Positions 25,563 to 34,031 of a DNA stretch of 64,000 nucleotides are shown piece by piece. The position numbers and the translations under genes are program-made. Where the stretch lies: NCBI RefSeq assembly GCF_029076845.1, contig NZ_JARESE010000001.1:124001-188000 (forward strand). The letters are read 5' to 3'. The notes under the pieces were generated by a model, which was given only the letters and a program-made list of their open reading frames with translations, made no database searches and was not told the origin of the DNA. This DNA is from Novosphingobium album (ex Liu et al. 2023). GTDB lineage: Bacteria > Pseudomonadota > Alphaproteobacteria > Sphingomonadales > Sphingomonadaceae. The first letter of the stretch is position 1, and each line of letters opens with the position of its first letter.

Positions 25563-27656
25563 TCAGATGCGCTCGGCGTCGGCCACGGCTTCGCTGGCGC
25601 GCAGCGAGCCGGCGATGCGGGTGAGGTGAGCCAGGTCGCTGACTTCCAGATCGACCTCGTAAGTGCCGAAAGGCTCGTCGCGCTGGATCATCTGCAGGTT
25701 GGCCACATTGGCGCGGTTGCGCGCGAAGATCTGGGTCACTTCGGCCAGCGTGCCGGGGCGGTTGTAGAGCACCAGCCGCAGCCGGCCGATCGCGCCGGTG
25801 GTGCGCTCTCCCCAGGACAGGTCGAGCCAGTCCGCGTCCACGCCATTGGCCAGGCTCATGCAATCGATGGTGTGTACTTCCACTTTCTGGTCGGGCCGGC
25901 GCAGGCCGACGATGCGGTCTCCGGGCACGGGATGGCAGCATTCGGCCAGTTCGAAGCCCACGCCCGGCGTCAGCCCCCGGATCGAGATCGCCTGTTCCTG
26001 GCGCGGCCAGTCCTGATCGTCGGGCAGTTCATCGGTGCTGCCGGGCACCAGCGCTTCCATCACTTGCCGGTCGGTCAGGCGGGCGGAGCCGATGGCGAAC
26101 ATCAGATCCTCCTCGTCCTTCAGGTTCAGCCGGCGCACCGCCGCGCCGATCGCCTTGCGGCCGATCCGGCCGGGGATGCGGCCGGCGATCTCGTCGAACA
26201 GCTTGGAACCGATCGTGGCGACTTCCTGGCGTTCCTTGGCGCGCACGCCGCGCCGGATCGCCGCCCGCGCCTTGCCGGTGACGACGAAGCCCAGCCAGGG
26301 CAGTTGCGGCCCGGAACGCTTGCTCTTGATGATCTCCACCACATCGCCATTGGCAAGCTGGGTGCGCAGCGGCACGTGCCGGCCGTTGATCTTGGCGCCG
26401 ACCGCCGCATTGCCCAGATCGGTGTGCACGGCATAGGCGAAATCGACCGCCGTCGCCCCCTTGGGCAACTGGTGCAGCGCGCCTTTGGGCGTGAAGGCAA
26501 AGATCCGGTCCTGATAGATCGCCAGCTTGGTGTGTTCGAGCAGTTCGTCCGCATCGTGGCTGGCATCGACGATCTCGATCAGGTCGCGCAGCCAGGCCAC
26601 TTGCCCGTCGGGCTTCACCCCGCCCTGCTTGTAGGCCCAGTGGGCAGCCAGGCCGAAGCCGTTGGTGCGGTGCATGTCGTGCGTGCGGATCTGCACTTCC
26701 ATGCGCATCGAATTGGCATAGATCAGCGCGGTGTGCAGGCTGCGATAGCCGTTGGTCTTGGGCGTGGAGATATAGTCCTTGAACCGGCCGGGGATCATCT
26801 GCCAGGTCTGGTGCAGCACGCCCAGCGCCTTGTAGCAATCGTCGACCGTTTCGGTGATGACGCGGAACGCCATGATATCGGTGATCTGCTCGAACGTGAC
26901 GTGCCGTTCCGACATCTTGCGCCAGATCGAATAGGGGTGCTTCTCGCGCCCCACCACTTCGACTTGCAGCCCCGCCTCGGCCAGCGCCTGCTTGATGTCG
27001 AAGGCGATGGCATCCACTTGCCCGCCGCCCTCGTTGCGGATCTGGGCGAGCCGGCCGGTGATCGTGGCATAGGCCTCGGGCTCAAGCTGCTCGAAGGCGA
27101 GCAGCTGCATCTCGCGCATGTATTCGTACATGCCCACGCGCTCGGCCAGCGGGGCATAGATATCCATGGTCTCGCGCGCGATGCGGCGGCGCTTTTCCTC
27201 GCTCTTGATGAAGTGGAGCGTGCGCATGTTGTGCAGCCGGTCGGCCAGCTTGACCAGCAGGACGCGCAAGTCCTCGCTCATCGCCAGGAAGAACTTGCGC
27301 AGGTTCTCGGCCGCGCGCTCGTTCTCGGTCAGCGTCTCGATCTTGGAAAGCTTGGTCACGCCGTCGACCAGCCGGGCGATTTCCGGCCCGAAGAATTCCT
27401 CCACCTCGGCGATCGTCGCCAGCGTATCCTCGACCGTGTCGTGCAGCAACGCGGTGACGATGGTTTCCTGATCCAGCTTCAGCTCGGTCATCAGGCCGGC
27501 CACCTCGATCGGGTGGCTGAAATAGGGATCGCCCGAGGCGCGCTTCTGCGAGCCGTGCTTCTGCACGGTATAGACATAGGCGCGGTTGAGGATCGCCTCA
27601 TCCGCGTCGGGATTGTACGCCTTGACGCGTTCGACGAGTTCGTACTGGCGGAGCAT
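25563..27656 (-). CDS. rsh: Bifunctional (p)ppGpp synthetase/hydrolase (RelA/SpoT homologue)
   Basis: A 697-residue Rsh enzyme, the single long RelA/SpoT type usual in alphaproteobacteria. The hydrolase HD domain is intact (H-D-T-V-E-D at 72-77, preceded by F-S-H-P). The synthetase domain follows with G-Y-R-S-L-H-T-A-L and G-L-A-A-H-W-A-Y-K. Next are a TGS domain (I-F-A-F-T-P-K-G-A-L-H-Q-L-P-K-G-A-T-A-V-D-F-A-Y), a zinc-finger-like segment with C-C-H-P-V-P-G-D, and a C-terminal ACT domain. Keeping both catalytic cores means it can make and destroy the alarmone. It is transcribed alone, convergent with the DUF1905 gene. Confidence 0.96.
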   Translation of the reverse strand: MLRQYELVERVKAYNPDADEAILNRAYVYTVQKHGSQKRASGDPYFSHPIEVAGLMTELKLDQETIVTALLHDTVEDTLATIAEVEEFFGPEIARLVDGVTKLSKIETLTENERAAENLRKFFLAMSEDLRVLLVKLADRLHNMRTLHFIKSEEKRRRIARETMDIYAPLAERVGMYEYMREMQLLAFEQLEPEAYATITGRLAQIRNEGGGQVDAIAFDIKQALAEAGLQVEVVGREKHPYSIWRKMSERHVTFEQITDIMAFRVITETVDDCYKALGVLHQTWQMIPGRFKDYISTPKTNGYRSLHTALIYANSMRMEVQIRTHDMHRTNGFGLAAHWAYKQGGVKPDGQVAWLRDLIEIVDASHDADELLEHTKLAIYQDRIFAFTPKGALHQLPKGATAVDFAYAVHTDLGNAAVGAKINGRHVPLRTQLANGDVVEIIKSKRSGPQLPWLGFVVTGKARAAIRRGVRAKERQEVATIGSKLFDEIAGRIPGRIGRKAIGAAVRRLNLKDEEDLMFAIGSARLTDRQVMEALVPGSTDELPDDQDWPRQEQAISIRGLTPGVGFELAECCHPVPGDRIVGLRRPDQKVEVHTIDCMSLANGVDADWLDLSWGERTTGAIGRLRLVLYNRPGTLAEVTQIFARNRANVANLQMIQRDEPFGTYEVDLEVSDLAHLTRIAGSLRASEAVADAERI

Positions 27657-28079
27657 CGCTGCCTAGATGGCCTTGTTCCATCGCCAAGTTCAAGGTCTAT
27701 GCGCGCGGCCATCGGCGGATTTGCCCGATATTCGATGGGTTTGGCGCTTCACACAGCCCCGCGCGTGAAGCGTTCGGCAAAACCCGCCCGGCCGCGCGGC
27801 CCGCGCCGGCCCGCCCGTTAAGCTTGCAGACAGGCTTTCGCGCCAACAGGAGCGCATCCATCCGGCTCCTTCCACGGTAAATCGGGGCGGAGCCTTGTCT
27901 TCGGGTGATTAAAGTGCTGCACACGCCGAGTGGGACTGCGGAGCATGGACCGGGAGGCGCAAAACCGCGTTGGCGAATCAAGCCTGATCCGAGGGGCCGG
28001 GGCGGTCCACGGGCGGGAACCGTCACGGGCCAGCCATCCTGAGCCGAATCACTAAGGCCCAAATCACAAGGATCGTATA
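27657..28079. other. Divergent intergenic region between rsh and the Ig-repeat gene
   Basis: About 420 bases, GC-rich on the left and with no gene supported. It must hold promoters for both flanking genes. The Ig-repeat gene is preceded by AAGGA about seven bases before its GTG start. Confidence 0.4.
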
Positions 28080-29519
28080 GTGGCAATCATCGTTCGCATC
28101 ACTTCGGCAGACGGCAAGAAGGTCATCGCCAAGGTGCTTCCCGCGCTACCTGCGCATATCAAGGTTCCCGCCGGCGCGCATGTCGATGTCATCGACAAGG
28201 ACAGCGGCCAGCGCATGTCGCTCGGCCAGTATATCAACGCCCATTCGGGCGACGATCGCGGCGCGAAGGATGGCCAGCCGGGCCACGATCAGGTCACGGT
28301 GGAAACCGTGCAGGAATGGTCGGTGGCCGAGGACTGGCTCAACACCATGGCCCAGCAGCCGACCACCGAATACGCCGCCGATGCCTCGACCGCGAGCGCC
28401 GCGCCGGCGACCGACCAGTGGTATGCCACCGATGCGAACAAGCATGAAGGGCAGATCATGGGCTACAGCAAGGACACGCTGATCATCGGCGGCCTTGTCG
28501 GCGGCGGCCTGGCCGTGGGCGCCTTCGCGCTGTCGAGCGGCGGCGGTGGCGGCACCAAGGACACGATCGGCCCGGCCGCGCCCACCGGCCTGGCCCTGGC
28601 GGCGGCGGACGATACCGGCACCTCCACCACCGACGGCATCACCAAGAACACCACCGGGCTGACCATCACCGGCAACGCGGAATCGGGATCGAAGGTGGAA
28701 GTGTTCGACGGGGTGAAGAGCCTGGGCTTCGCCACCGCCAGCGCCACCGGCACGTTCTCGCTCGATGCCGATCTGGCCGAGGGATCGCACGCCATCACCG
28801 CCATCGCGCAGGATCAGGCGGGCAATATCGGCAAGCTTTCCGGCACGTTCACGCTGGTGGTCGACACCACCCCGCCCGCCGCGCCGACCGCGCTGGCGCT
28901 GGCCGCCGCCGATGACACCGGCAGCTCTTCGACCGACGGCATCACCACCAAGGGCGAGGGGCTGACGGTAACCGGAACCGCCTCGGCCAATGGCGTGGTC
29001 GAACTGTTCGACGGCGCCACCAGCCTGGGCAAGATCACCGCCGGCACCGACGGCAAGTTCAGCATCGACATCGCGCTGGACGAAGGCGTCCACACCGTGA
29101 CCGCCAAGACCACCGATGCCGCCGGCAACCTGAGCGATGCCTCGGGCGCGATCACCATCAATGTTGACAACACCGCGCCGCTGCCCCCCTCGCTCCTCGA
29201 TCTCGCGGCCGATGACGACAACGGCGCTTCGAACAGCGACAACATCACGTCCAAGACGACCAACCTGACGATTTCGGGCACGACCGAGGCCGGCGCGCGA
29301 GTCGAGCTGTTCGACGGGTCGACCAGTGTTGGCACGTTCTTCGCCGGGGCCGACGGCTCCTTCGCCAAGGACATCAATCTTGCCATCGGCGATCACGCGA
29401 TCACCGCGAAAGTGACCGACCTGGCCGGCAACACCACGACCGGGACGAACGCGCTGGAAATCCACATCGTCGCCCCAGATTCCGCGGCGCTGCTCAGTTC
29501 GACCAGCCACTTCGGCTGA
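28080..29519 (+). CDS. Short Bap-like protein with three bacterial Ig repeats
   Basis: A 479-residue protein starting at GTG after AAGGA. Residues 1-130 resemble the N-terminal prefix of large BapA/LapF-type biofilm adhesins (A-I-I-V-R-I-T-S-A-D-G-K-K-V). A Gly-rich hydrophobic patch follows at about 137-160 (I-I-G-G-L-V-G-G-G-L-A-V-G). Then come three Ig-like repeats of about 100 residues starting near 163, 262 and 364, each with P-A-A-P-T-x-L-A-L-A-A-A-D-D-T-G-like and D-G-I-T-like motifs. There is no signal peptide, no RTX repeats and no recognisable type I secretion end, and no secretion genes nearby. It looks like a shortened Bap-like adhesin or a separate small family; export is unclear. 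Confidence 0.75.
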   Translation: MAIIVRITSADGKKVIAKVLPALPAHIKVPAGAHVDVIDKDSGQRMSLGQYINAHSGDDRGAKDGQPGHDQVTVETVQEWSVAEDWLNTMAQQPTTEYAADASTASAAPATDQWYATDANKHEGQIMGYSKDTLIIGGLVGGGLAVGAFALSSGGGGGTKDTIGPAAPTGLALAAADDTGTSTTDGITKNTTGLTITGNAESGSKVEVFDGVKSLGFATASATGTFSLDADLAEGSHAITAIAQDQAGNIGKLSGTFTLVVDTTPPAAPTALALAAADDTGSSSTDGITTKGEGLTVTGTASANGVVELFDGATSLGKITAGTDGKFSIDIALDEGVHTVTAKTTDAAGNLSDASGAITINVDNTAPLPPSLLDLAADDDNGASNSDNITSKTTNLTISGTTEAGARVELFDGSTSVGTFFAGADGSFAKDINLAIGDHAITAKVTDLAGNTTTGTNALEIHIVAPDSAALLSSTSHFG

Positions 29520-29568
29520 TCGCGACTTGGCGGACCGGCCGGGCGCGGGCCCGGCCGCGTACGTGGGT

Positions 29569-29700
29569 AAATACGCCTTTCGGCGCCTTGCGGCACCGGC
29601 CCACGCCCCCACCCGGCCTCCCACGGAAGTATACTTGATGGGAGGCCGGGTGGGGCGTGGGCCGGTGCCGCAACGAAACGCGCTCTTCCGCGCATTTCCC
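29569..29700. repeat. Double-hairpin repeat element, copy 1
   Basis: A central inverted repeat has arms 29590-29623 and 29639-29671 (33 of 34 positions pair, one bulge) around a 15-base loop that contains the palindrome AAGTATACTT. To the right, GAAACGCGC and GCGCATTTC flank TCTTCC as a small second hairpin (29675-29698). It lies between two convergent stops (29519 and 29710), where it could also end transcription in both directions. The same architecture recurs at 45611-45748. Confidence 0.85.
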
Positions 29701-29709
29701 GACAACCTT

Positions 29710-30573
29710 TCAGCTCCAGGTGGCTTCGGGCGGCAGGCTCATCAGGATCGCGTCGATATTGCCGCCGGTCTTGAGGCCGAAGGCGGTGCCCCGGTCATAG
29801 ACCAGGTTGAATTCGGCATAGCGCCCGCGCCATTCGAGCTGGCTGGCCCTGTCCCGCGGCGTGAAGGCCAGCCCCATGCGCCGCCGCACGAGGCGCGGGA
29901 AGACGGCCAGGAACGCCTCGCCCACTGCGCGGGTGAAAGCGAAGTGCGCTTCCCACGCCGCTTCATCGGCGCATTCGAGGTGATCGTAGAAGATCCCGCC
30001 GACGCCGCGATGCACCTTGCGGTGGGGGATATAGAAATACTCGTCCGCCCAGGCCTTGAAGCGATCGTAGTAATCCGCGCCATGGGCATCGCAGGCGGCC
30101 CGCAGCGCGGCGTGGAACTCGGCGGTATCCTCGTCATAAGGCAGCGGCGGGTTGAGATCGGCGCCGCCGCCGAACCAGGCCCTGGTCGTGGTGAGGAAGC
30201 GCGTGTTCATGTGCACGGCGGGCACGTGCGGATTGGCCATGTGCGCCACCAGGCTGATGCCCGTGGCGGAAAAGCCGTTGCGCTCGGCACTGGCGCCATT
30301 GACCGAGGCGGCGAAGTCCTTCGCCAGCCCGCCCGCCACGGTCGAGACATTGACGCCCACTTTCTCGAACACCGCGCCTTTCATCAGCCCGCGCGTGCCG
30401 CCGCCGGTCTCGCCCGCCTCGCCATCCACCGCCTGCCGCTTCCACGGGGTATAGGCGAAGGCGGCGTCGCTCCCCGCCTCGCGCTCGATGCTTTCGAATT
30501 CGGCGCAGATCGCATCACGCAAGTGTTCGAACCAGTCGCGCGCGCGGGCGGTGTGGGAAGTCCAGTCAGTCAT
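29710..30573 (-). CDS. hemF: Oxygen-dependent coproporphyrinogen III oxidase
   Basis: A 287-residue cytoplasmic enzyme from the ATG at 30573; the frame is open to 30621 but the family begins here. It oxidatively decarboxylates coproporphyrinogen III to protoporphyrinogen IX in haem synthesis. Conserved blocks are all present: G-V-N-V-S-T-V near 70, N-P-H-V-P-A-V-H-M-N-T-R near 115, W-F-G-G-G-A-D-L-N-P near 135, F-Y-I-P-H-R-K-V-H-R-G-V-G-G-I-F-Y-D near 180 and R-G-R-Y-A-E-F-N-L-V-Y-D-R-G-T near 250. Length matches the family. It is divergent from pdeM, with 46 bases between starts. Confidence 0.97.
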   Translation of the reverse strand: MTDWTSHTARARDWFEHLRDAICAEFESIEREAGSDAAFAYTPWKRQAVDGEAGETGGGTRGLMKGAVFEKVGVNVSTVAGGLAKDFAASVNGASAERNGFSATGISLVAHMANPHVPAVHMNTRFLTTTRAWFGGGADLNPPLPYDEDTAEFHAALRAACDAHGADYYDRFKAWADEYFYIPHRKVHRGVGGIFYDHLECADEAAWEAHFAFTRAVGEAFLAVFPRLVRRRMGLAFTPRDRASQLEWRGRYAEFNLVYDRGTAFGLKTGGNIDAILMSLPPEATWS

Positions 30574-30619
30574 GGCCTGGCCGCTTGCCAAATCGGGCGG
30601 CCTGCGGCAAGGGGAAGCC

Positions 30620-31297
30620 ATGGTTCCCTTTTCGTTCTCGAGTCAGGAAATGCACCTCGTTGGCGGCCGCGCGCTTTACTGGCCGCGCGAGCAGGCACTG
30701 CTGGTGGCCGACATGCATCTGGAAAAGGCCAGCTTCTTCGCGCGCGCCGGCCAGATGCTGCCGCCCTATGACAGCCGCGAAACGCTGGAACGGCTGGCGC
30801 TGGCGATCCGGCAGACCGGCGCGCGGCGCGTCTTCGCGCTGGGCGACAATTTCCATGACAGCCACGGCACGGACCGGATCGAGCCGCACGCGGCCGGGAT
30901 GCTGGCCGCGCTCACCCGCGCGGTCGACTGGGTCTGGATCACCGGCAACCACGATGCGGACCTGGCCGGCGGCATCGGCGGCGAAGTGATCGGGGAGATC
31001 GTGGTGGCGGGCGTGGCACTGCGCCACATCGCCCGCCCCGGCGCGTGCGAGCCGGAGATTTCCGGCCATTTCCACCCGCGCCTGACGATCAGCGCGCGCG
31101 GCCGGCGGATCGCCCGGCCTTGCGCGGTGGGCAGCGAGCGGCGGATGATCCTGCCCGCGTTCGGCGCGTTGACCGGCGGGCTGAACGCGGCCGATCCGGC
31201 GATCCTGGCGGCGATGCAGCCGGCCGCCGCGATCGATGCGATCGTGCCCGCCACGGGCCGGCTGATCCGCTATCCGCTCTGGCGCGCGGCGGCCTGA
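30620..31297 (+). CDS. pdeM: Ligase-associated DNA damage response endonuclease PdeM
   Basis: A 225-residue metallophosphoesterase with ATG after AAGGGGA. All metal motifs are visible: V-A-D-M-H-L-E-K-A near 27, A-L-G-D-N-F-H-D near 73, G-N-H-D near 107 and G-H-F-H-P near 150. The alpha- and betaproteobacterial PdeM subgroup acts with a DNA ligase/helicase repair set (LigD-like ATP ligase and Lhr helicase), normally in a separate cluster; those partners are not in this window. The E-K-A-S-F-F-A-R-A-G segment and length fit this subgroup well. Confidence 0.85.
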   Translation: MVPFSFSSQEMHLVGGRALYWPREQALLVADMHLEKASFFARAGQMLPPYDSRETLERLALAIRQTGARRVFALGDNFHDSHGTDRIEPHAAGMLAALTRAVDWVWITGNHDADLAGGIGGEVIGEIVVAGVALRHIARPGACEPEISGHFHPRLTISARGRRIARPCAVGSERRMILPAFGALTGGLNAADPAILAAMQPAAAIDAIVPATGRLIRYPLWRAAA

Positions 31298-31426
31298 AGC
31301 CCTACATTGGCCGCAAGCCTTTGCAGGCTCACCGCGCGTCAAGCCGGCGAACATCAATTCGCGCTTTGCTTGTGCCCTTGATTCGCACTATTGACCCGCG
31401 CAATCGCACCGTAACAGAAACGATAC

Positions 31427-31441
31427 AGGAGAACGCATATA
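31427..31441 (+). promoter_or_regulatory. Ribosome binding site and probable AUA start of infC
   Basis: AGGAG at 31427-31431 lies seven bases before an in-frame ATA (31439-31441). The first in-frame ATG (31460) has a C-rich, SD-less upstream region and is too far from AGGAG. A rare start codon fits the known autoregulation of infC, where IF3 rejects its own non-canonical start (AUU in Escherichia coli). Confidence 0.7.
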
Positions 31442-31981
31442 GCACCCCCACCCCGGCGCATGATGGCGCCGCCTACCAAGAGCGGACCGCGCTACAACGG
31501 TCTCATCCAGGTCGATAAAGTTCGCGTGATCGACGAGAACGGCGAAAACCTCGGCGTCATGTACACCCGGGAGGCGATCGAACAGGCAGCCGAAGTCGGC
31601 CTCGATCTCGTCGAAGTCTCGCCCAGCGCGGACCCGCCGGTCTGCAAGTTCCTTGATGTCGGCAAGTACCGCTACGAAGCGCAGAAGAAGGCCAACGCCG
31701 CGCGCAAGACGCAGAAGACGCAGGACATCAAGGAAATCAAGATGCGTCCGAACATCGACGATCACGATTACGATGTGAAGATGCGCAACATCCACCGCTT
31801 CATCATCGATGGCGACAAGGTGAAAGTCACGCTGCGCTTTCGTGGCCGCGAGCTTTCGCACCAGCAGCTCGGCATGGACCTGCTCAAGCGCGTCCAGGTC
31901 GATGTCGAGGAAATCGCCAAGGTGGAGGCCTATCCGCGCATGGAAGGCCGCCAGATGCTGATGGTGCTGGCGCCCAAGTAA
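31439..31981 (+). CDS. infC: Translation initiation factor IF-3
   Basis: IF-3 binds the 30S subunit and checks start codon-anticodon pairing. The N-terminal domain ([33 protein letters not shown]), the Lys-rich linker helix and the C-terminal domain ([22 protein letters not shown]) are complete. Counting from the AUA codon the protein has 180 residues, from the first ATG 173; both fit the family. The AUA is preferred because it alone has a well-spaced Shine-Dalgarno sequence. The gene is monocistronic here; rpmI and rplT do not follow. Confidence 0.93.
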   Translation: MAPPPRRMMAPPTKSGPRYNGLIQVDKVRVIDENGENLGVMYTREAIEQAAEVGLDLVEVSPSADPPVCKFLDVGKYRYEAQKKANAARKTQKTQDIKEIKMRPNIDDHDYDVKMRNIHRFIIDGDKVKVTLRFRGRELSHQQLGMDLLKRVQVDVEEIAKVEAYPRMEGRQMLMVLAPK

Positions 31982-32071
31982 GGCGCAAAGGGGCCAGGCA
32001 AATCAGGCAATGGCGGCGGCGCGGGGCAATCGCGCCGCGCCTGCCCTGCCCTCCCGCCCGTCCTCAGGCCC

Positions 32072-32473
32072 TCATGCGGCGGCGGGCGGTTCCCACAATT
32101 CGATCGGATTGCCTTCGGGATCGCCGATCCGGGCAAAGCGTCCGACATCCGGGTGATCCCACTCCGCGCGCCGCTCCACCGCGATTCCGGCCGCTTCCAG
32201 ACGCGCGGCGAGGTCATCCAGCCCGGTGACGCGGAAATTGAGCATCACTTGCCGGTCGGCGGCGAAATAGTCGCTGCCGGCGGCGAACATGGCGAACACG
32301 GTTTCGCCCGCATCCTGGCGCCAGCTCCAGCTCCCGTCGGGGCCGGGCTCGCCAGAGCAGGTCGCGGCAATACCCAGATGATCGCGATACCACGCCGCCA
32401 GCGCGGCCGGATCGCGCGCGCGCACGAATACGCCCCCAATGCCGAGCACGCGCCCTTGCGCTCCATCGCCCAT
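32072..32473 (-). CDS. VOC (glyoxalase/bleomycin-resistance) superfamily protein
   Basis: A 133-residue single-domain protein from the ATG at 32473. The two beta-alpha-beta-beta-beta modules are recognisable: G-I-G-G-V-F-V-R-A-R-D-P-A-A-L-A-A-W-Y-R-D-H-L-G at the start and R-V-T-G-L-D-D-L-A-A-R-L-E-A-A-G-I near 80, ending with D-P-E-G-N-P-I-E-L-W-E, where the Glu is the usual metal ligand. Such proteins may be lyases, dioxygenases or antibiotic-binding proteins; the exact activity is not determinable. It is divergent from the SLC13-type transporter and convergent with infC. Confidence 0.88.
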   Translation of the reverse strand: MGDGAQGRVLGIGGVFVRARDPAALAAWYRDHLGIAATCSGEPGPDGSWSWRQDAGETVFAMFAAGSDYFAADRQVMLNFRVTGLDDLAARLEAAGIAVERRAEWDHPDVGRFARIGDPEGNPIELWEPPAAA

Positions 32474-32546
32474 CGCCGCCACTCCGTGCTTGCCCTTGCC
32501 TGCCCGCAGACTAGGTTCTCGCGCGGGTGACACAAGAGGGGCGCGC

Positions 32547-33968
32547 ATGACGGCAAGATGGATCGGGCTTTTCGCCGGACTGGCGGGCTTTGCCGTGACT
32601 CTGGCCCTGCCCGCGCCGACGGGGATGCCCGAACCGGCCTGGATCGTTGCCGGGCTGGTCGTGTGGATGGCGGCCTGGTGGATGACCGAGGCGATCCCGC
32701 TGACCGCGACCGCGCTGCTGCCTTTCGTCGTCCTGCCTTTCGCCGGGGTGATGACCGCGAACGAGACCGCGTCGAGCTATTACTCGCCCACGCTGTTCCT
32801 GATCCTGGGCGGCGCGTTCATCGCGCTGGCCATCGAACGCACCGGCCTGCACCGCCGGCTTGCGCTGGCGCTGCTGGACCGGATCGGATCGGCCGGCGGA
32901 TCGGGCCGGCTGCTGTTCGCCTTCATGCTGGCCTCCGGCATTCTGTCGATGGCGATTTCCAATACGTCCACCGCGCTCATCATGATGCCGATGGCGATCG
33001 CCGTGCTGGAAGCCGGCGGCATCCATGAGGAAGAGCATGGCGGCCTGTCCGGCGCCTTGCCGATGGGCATCGCCTTTGCCGCCTCGATCGGCGGGCTCGG
33101 CACGATCGTCGGCTCGCCGACCAACGCGATTGCCGTGGCCCTGCTCGACACGATGATCGGCCTGCACATCAGCTTCGCGCAATGGAGCGCGATCGGCGTG
33201 CCGGTGGTATTGCTGGGCATCCCGCTAGCCGCCTGGATCATCGCGCGCACCCAGCAGGTTTCGCGCCATCGCTTCGATGTGGCGGCGGCCCGACGGGCGA
33301 TCCATGTCGCCGAGGAATGGACCCGGCCCGAACGCCGGCTGATCCCGCTGGTCACGCTGGCCTTCCTGCTGTGGATCTTCACGCCGCTGCTCGCGCCGGA
33401 ACTGCCCAAGGGATCGTTGACCGACGGCACGATCGCGGTGGCGGTGGGCCTGCTGCTGTTCATCGTGCCCGACGGCACCGGGCGCATGTTGCTGACCTGG
33501 CAGGAAGCCAATCGCGCGCCATGGGACGTGATCATGATGTTCGGCGGCGGGCTGGCGCTGGCCGAGGGCATGGGCGAATCGGGCCTCGCCGACTGGCTGG
33601 GCCAGGCGCTGCTGCCGCTTTCCGCGGTGCCCCTGCCGGTGGTCGCGCTGGCGATCGTCGCCATGGTGATCCTGATCACCGAATTCGCCAGCAATGTCGC
33701 CACCGCCAGCGGCATCATGCCGGTCGTCGCCAGCCTCAGCGTGGCCCTGGGCGCCGATCCGCTGCTGCTGGCCATGCCGGCCGCGCTGGCCGCAAGCTGG
33801 GGCTTCATGCTGCCGGCGGGCACTGGCCCCAACGCGATCGCCTGGGCGACCGAGCGCATTTCCCTGCCCCGGATGCTGCGCGCCGGCTTCCTGCTCGATC
33901 TGGCCGGTGTGCCCTTGCTGGTGGGCGTGGTCTGGGCCGTGGCGATGCTGTCGGGCGGAAGTTCGTAA
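32547..33968 (+). CDS. SLC13/DASS family sodium:dicarboxylate (or sulfate) symporter
   Basis: A 473-residue membrane protein with about 11-12 helices, ATG at 32547 after AAGAGGGG. Two family signatures carrying S-N-T/T-N turn motifs are present: A-I-S-N-T-S-T-A-L-I-M-M-P-M near 140 with G-S-P-T-N-A-I-A near 193, and later E-F-A-S-N-V-A-T-A-S-G-I-M-P near 378 with L-P-A-G-T-G-P-N-A-I-A near 423. These form the substrate and Na+ sites. Likely substrates are C4-dicarboxylates, though the family also takes sulfate and citrate. Transcribed alone, convergent with the J-domain gene. Confidence 0.9.
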   Translation: MTARWIGLFAGLAGFAVTLALPAPTGMPEPAWIVAGLVVWMAAWWMTEAIPLTATALLPFVVLPFAGVMTANETASSYYSPTLFLILGGAFIALAIERTGLHRRLALALLDRIGSAGGSGRLLFAFMLASGILSMAISNTSTALIMMPMAIAVLEAGGIHEEEHGGLSGALPMGIAFAASIGGLGTIVGSPTNAIAVALLDTMIGLHISFAQWSAIGVPVVLLGIPLAAWIIARTQQVSRHRFDVAAARRAIHVAEEWTRPERRLIPLVTLAFLLWIFTPLLAPELPKGSLTDGTIAVAVGLLLFIVPDGTGRMLLTWQEANRAPWDVIMMFGGGLALAEGMGESGLADWLGQALLPLSAVPLPVVALAIVAMVILITEFASNVATASGIMPVVASLSVALGADPLLLAMPAALAASWGFMLPAGTGPNAIAWATERISLPRMLRAGFLLDLAGVPLLVGVVWAVAMLSGGSS

Positions 33969-33992
33969 CGAGATGCGACTTTGTCATCGCAA

Positions 33993-34018
33993 GATCCTCC
34001 TCCTGCCGGGGGAGGATC
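33993..34018. terminator. Hairpin between convergent genes
   Basis: GATCCTCC (33993-34000) and GGAGGATC (34011-34018) form an 8-bp stem around a 10-base loop, 24 bases after the transporter stop and 14 bases from the J-domain gene stop. A T-run is lacking, so factor-independent termination is only plausible. Confidence 0.55.
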
Positions 34019-34031
34019 AGAACGATATGGC

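Noticed and set aside
25563..27656. Long open frame on the plus strand across rsh (about 780 codons)
   Set aside because: It is the mirror of the rsh coding frame; the rsh domains are unambiguous on the minus strand.
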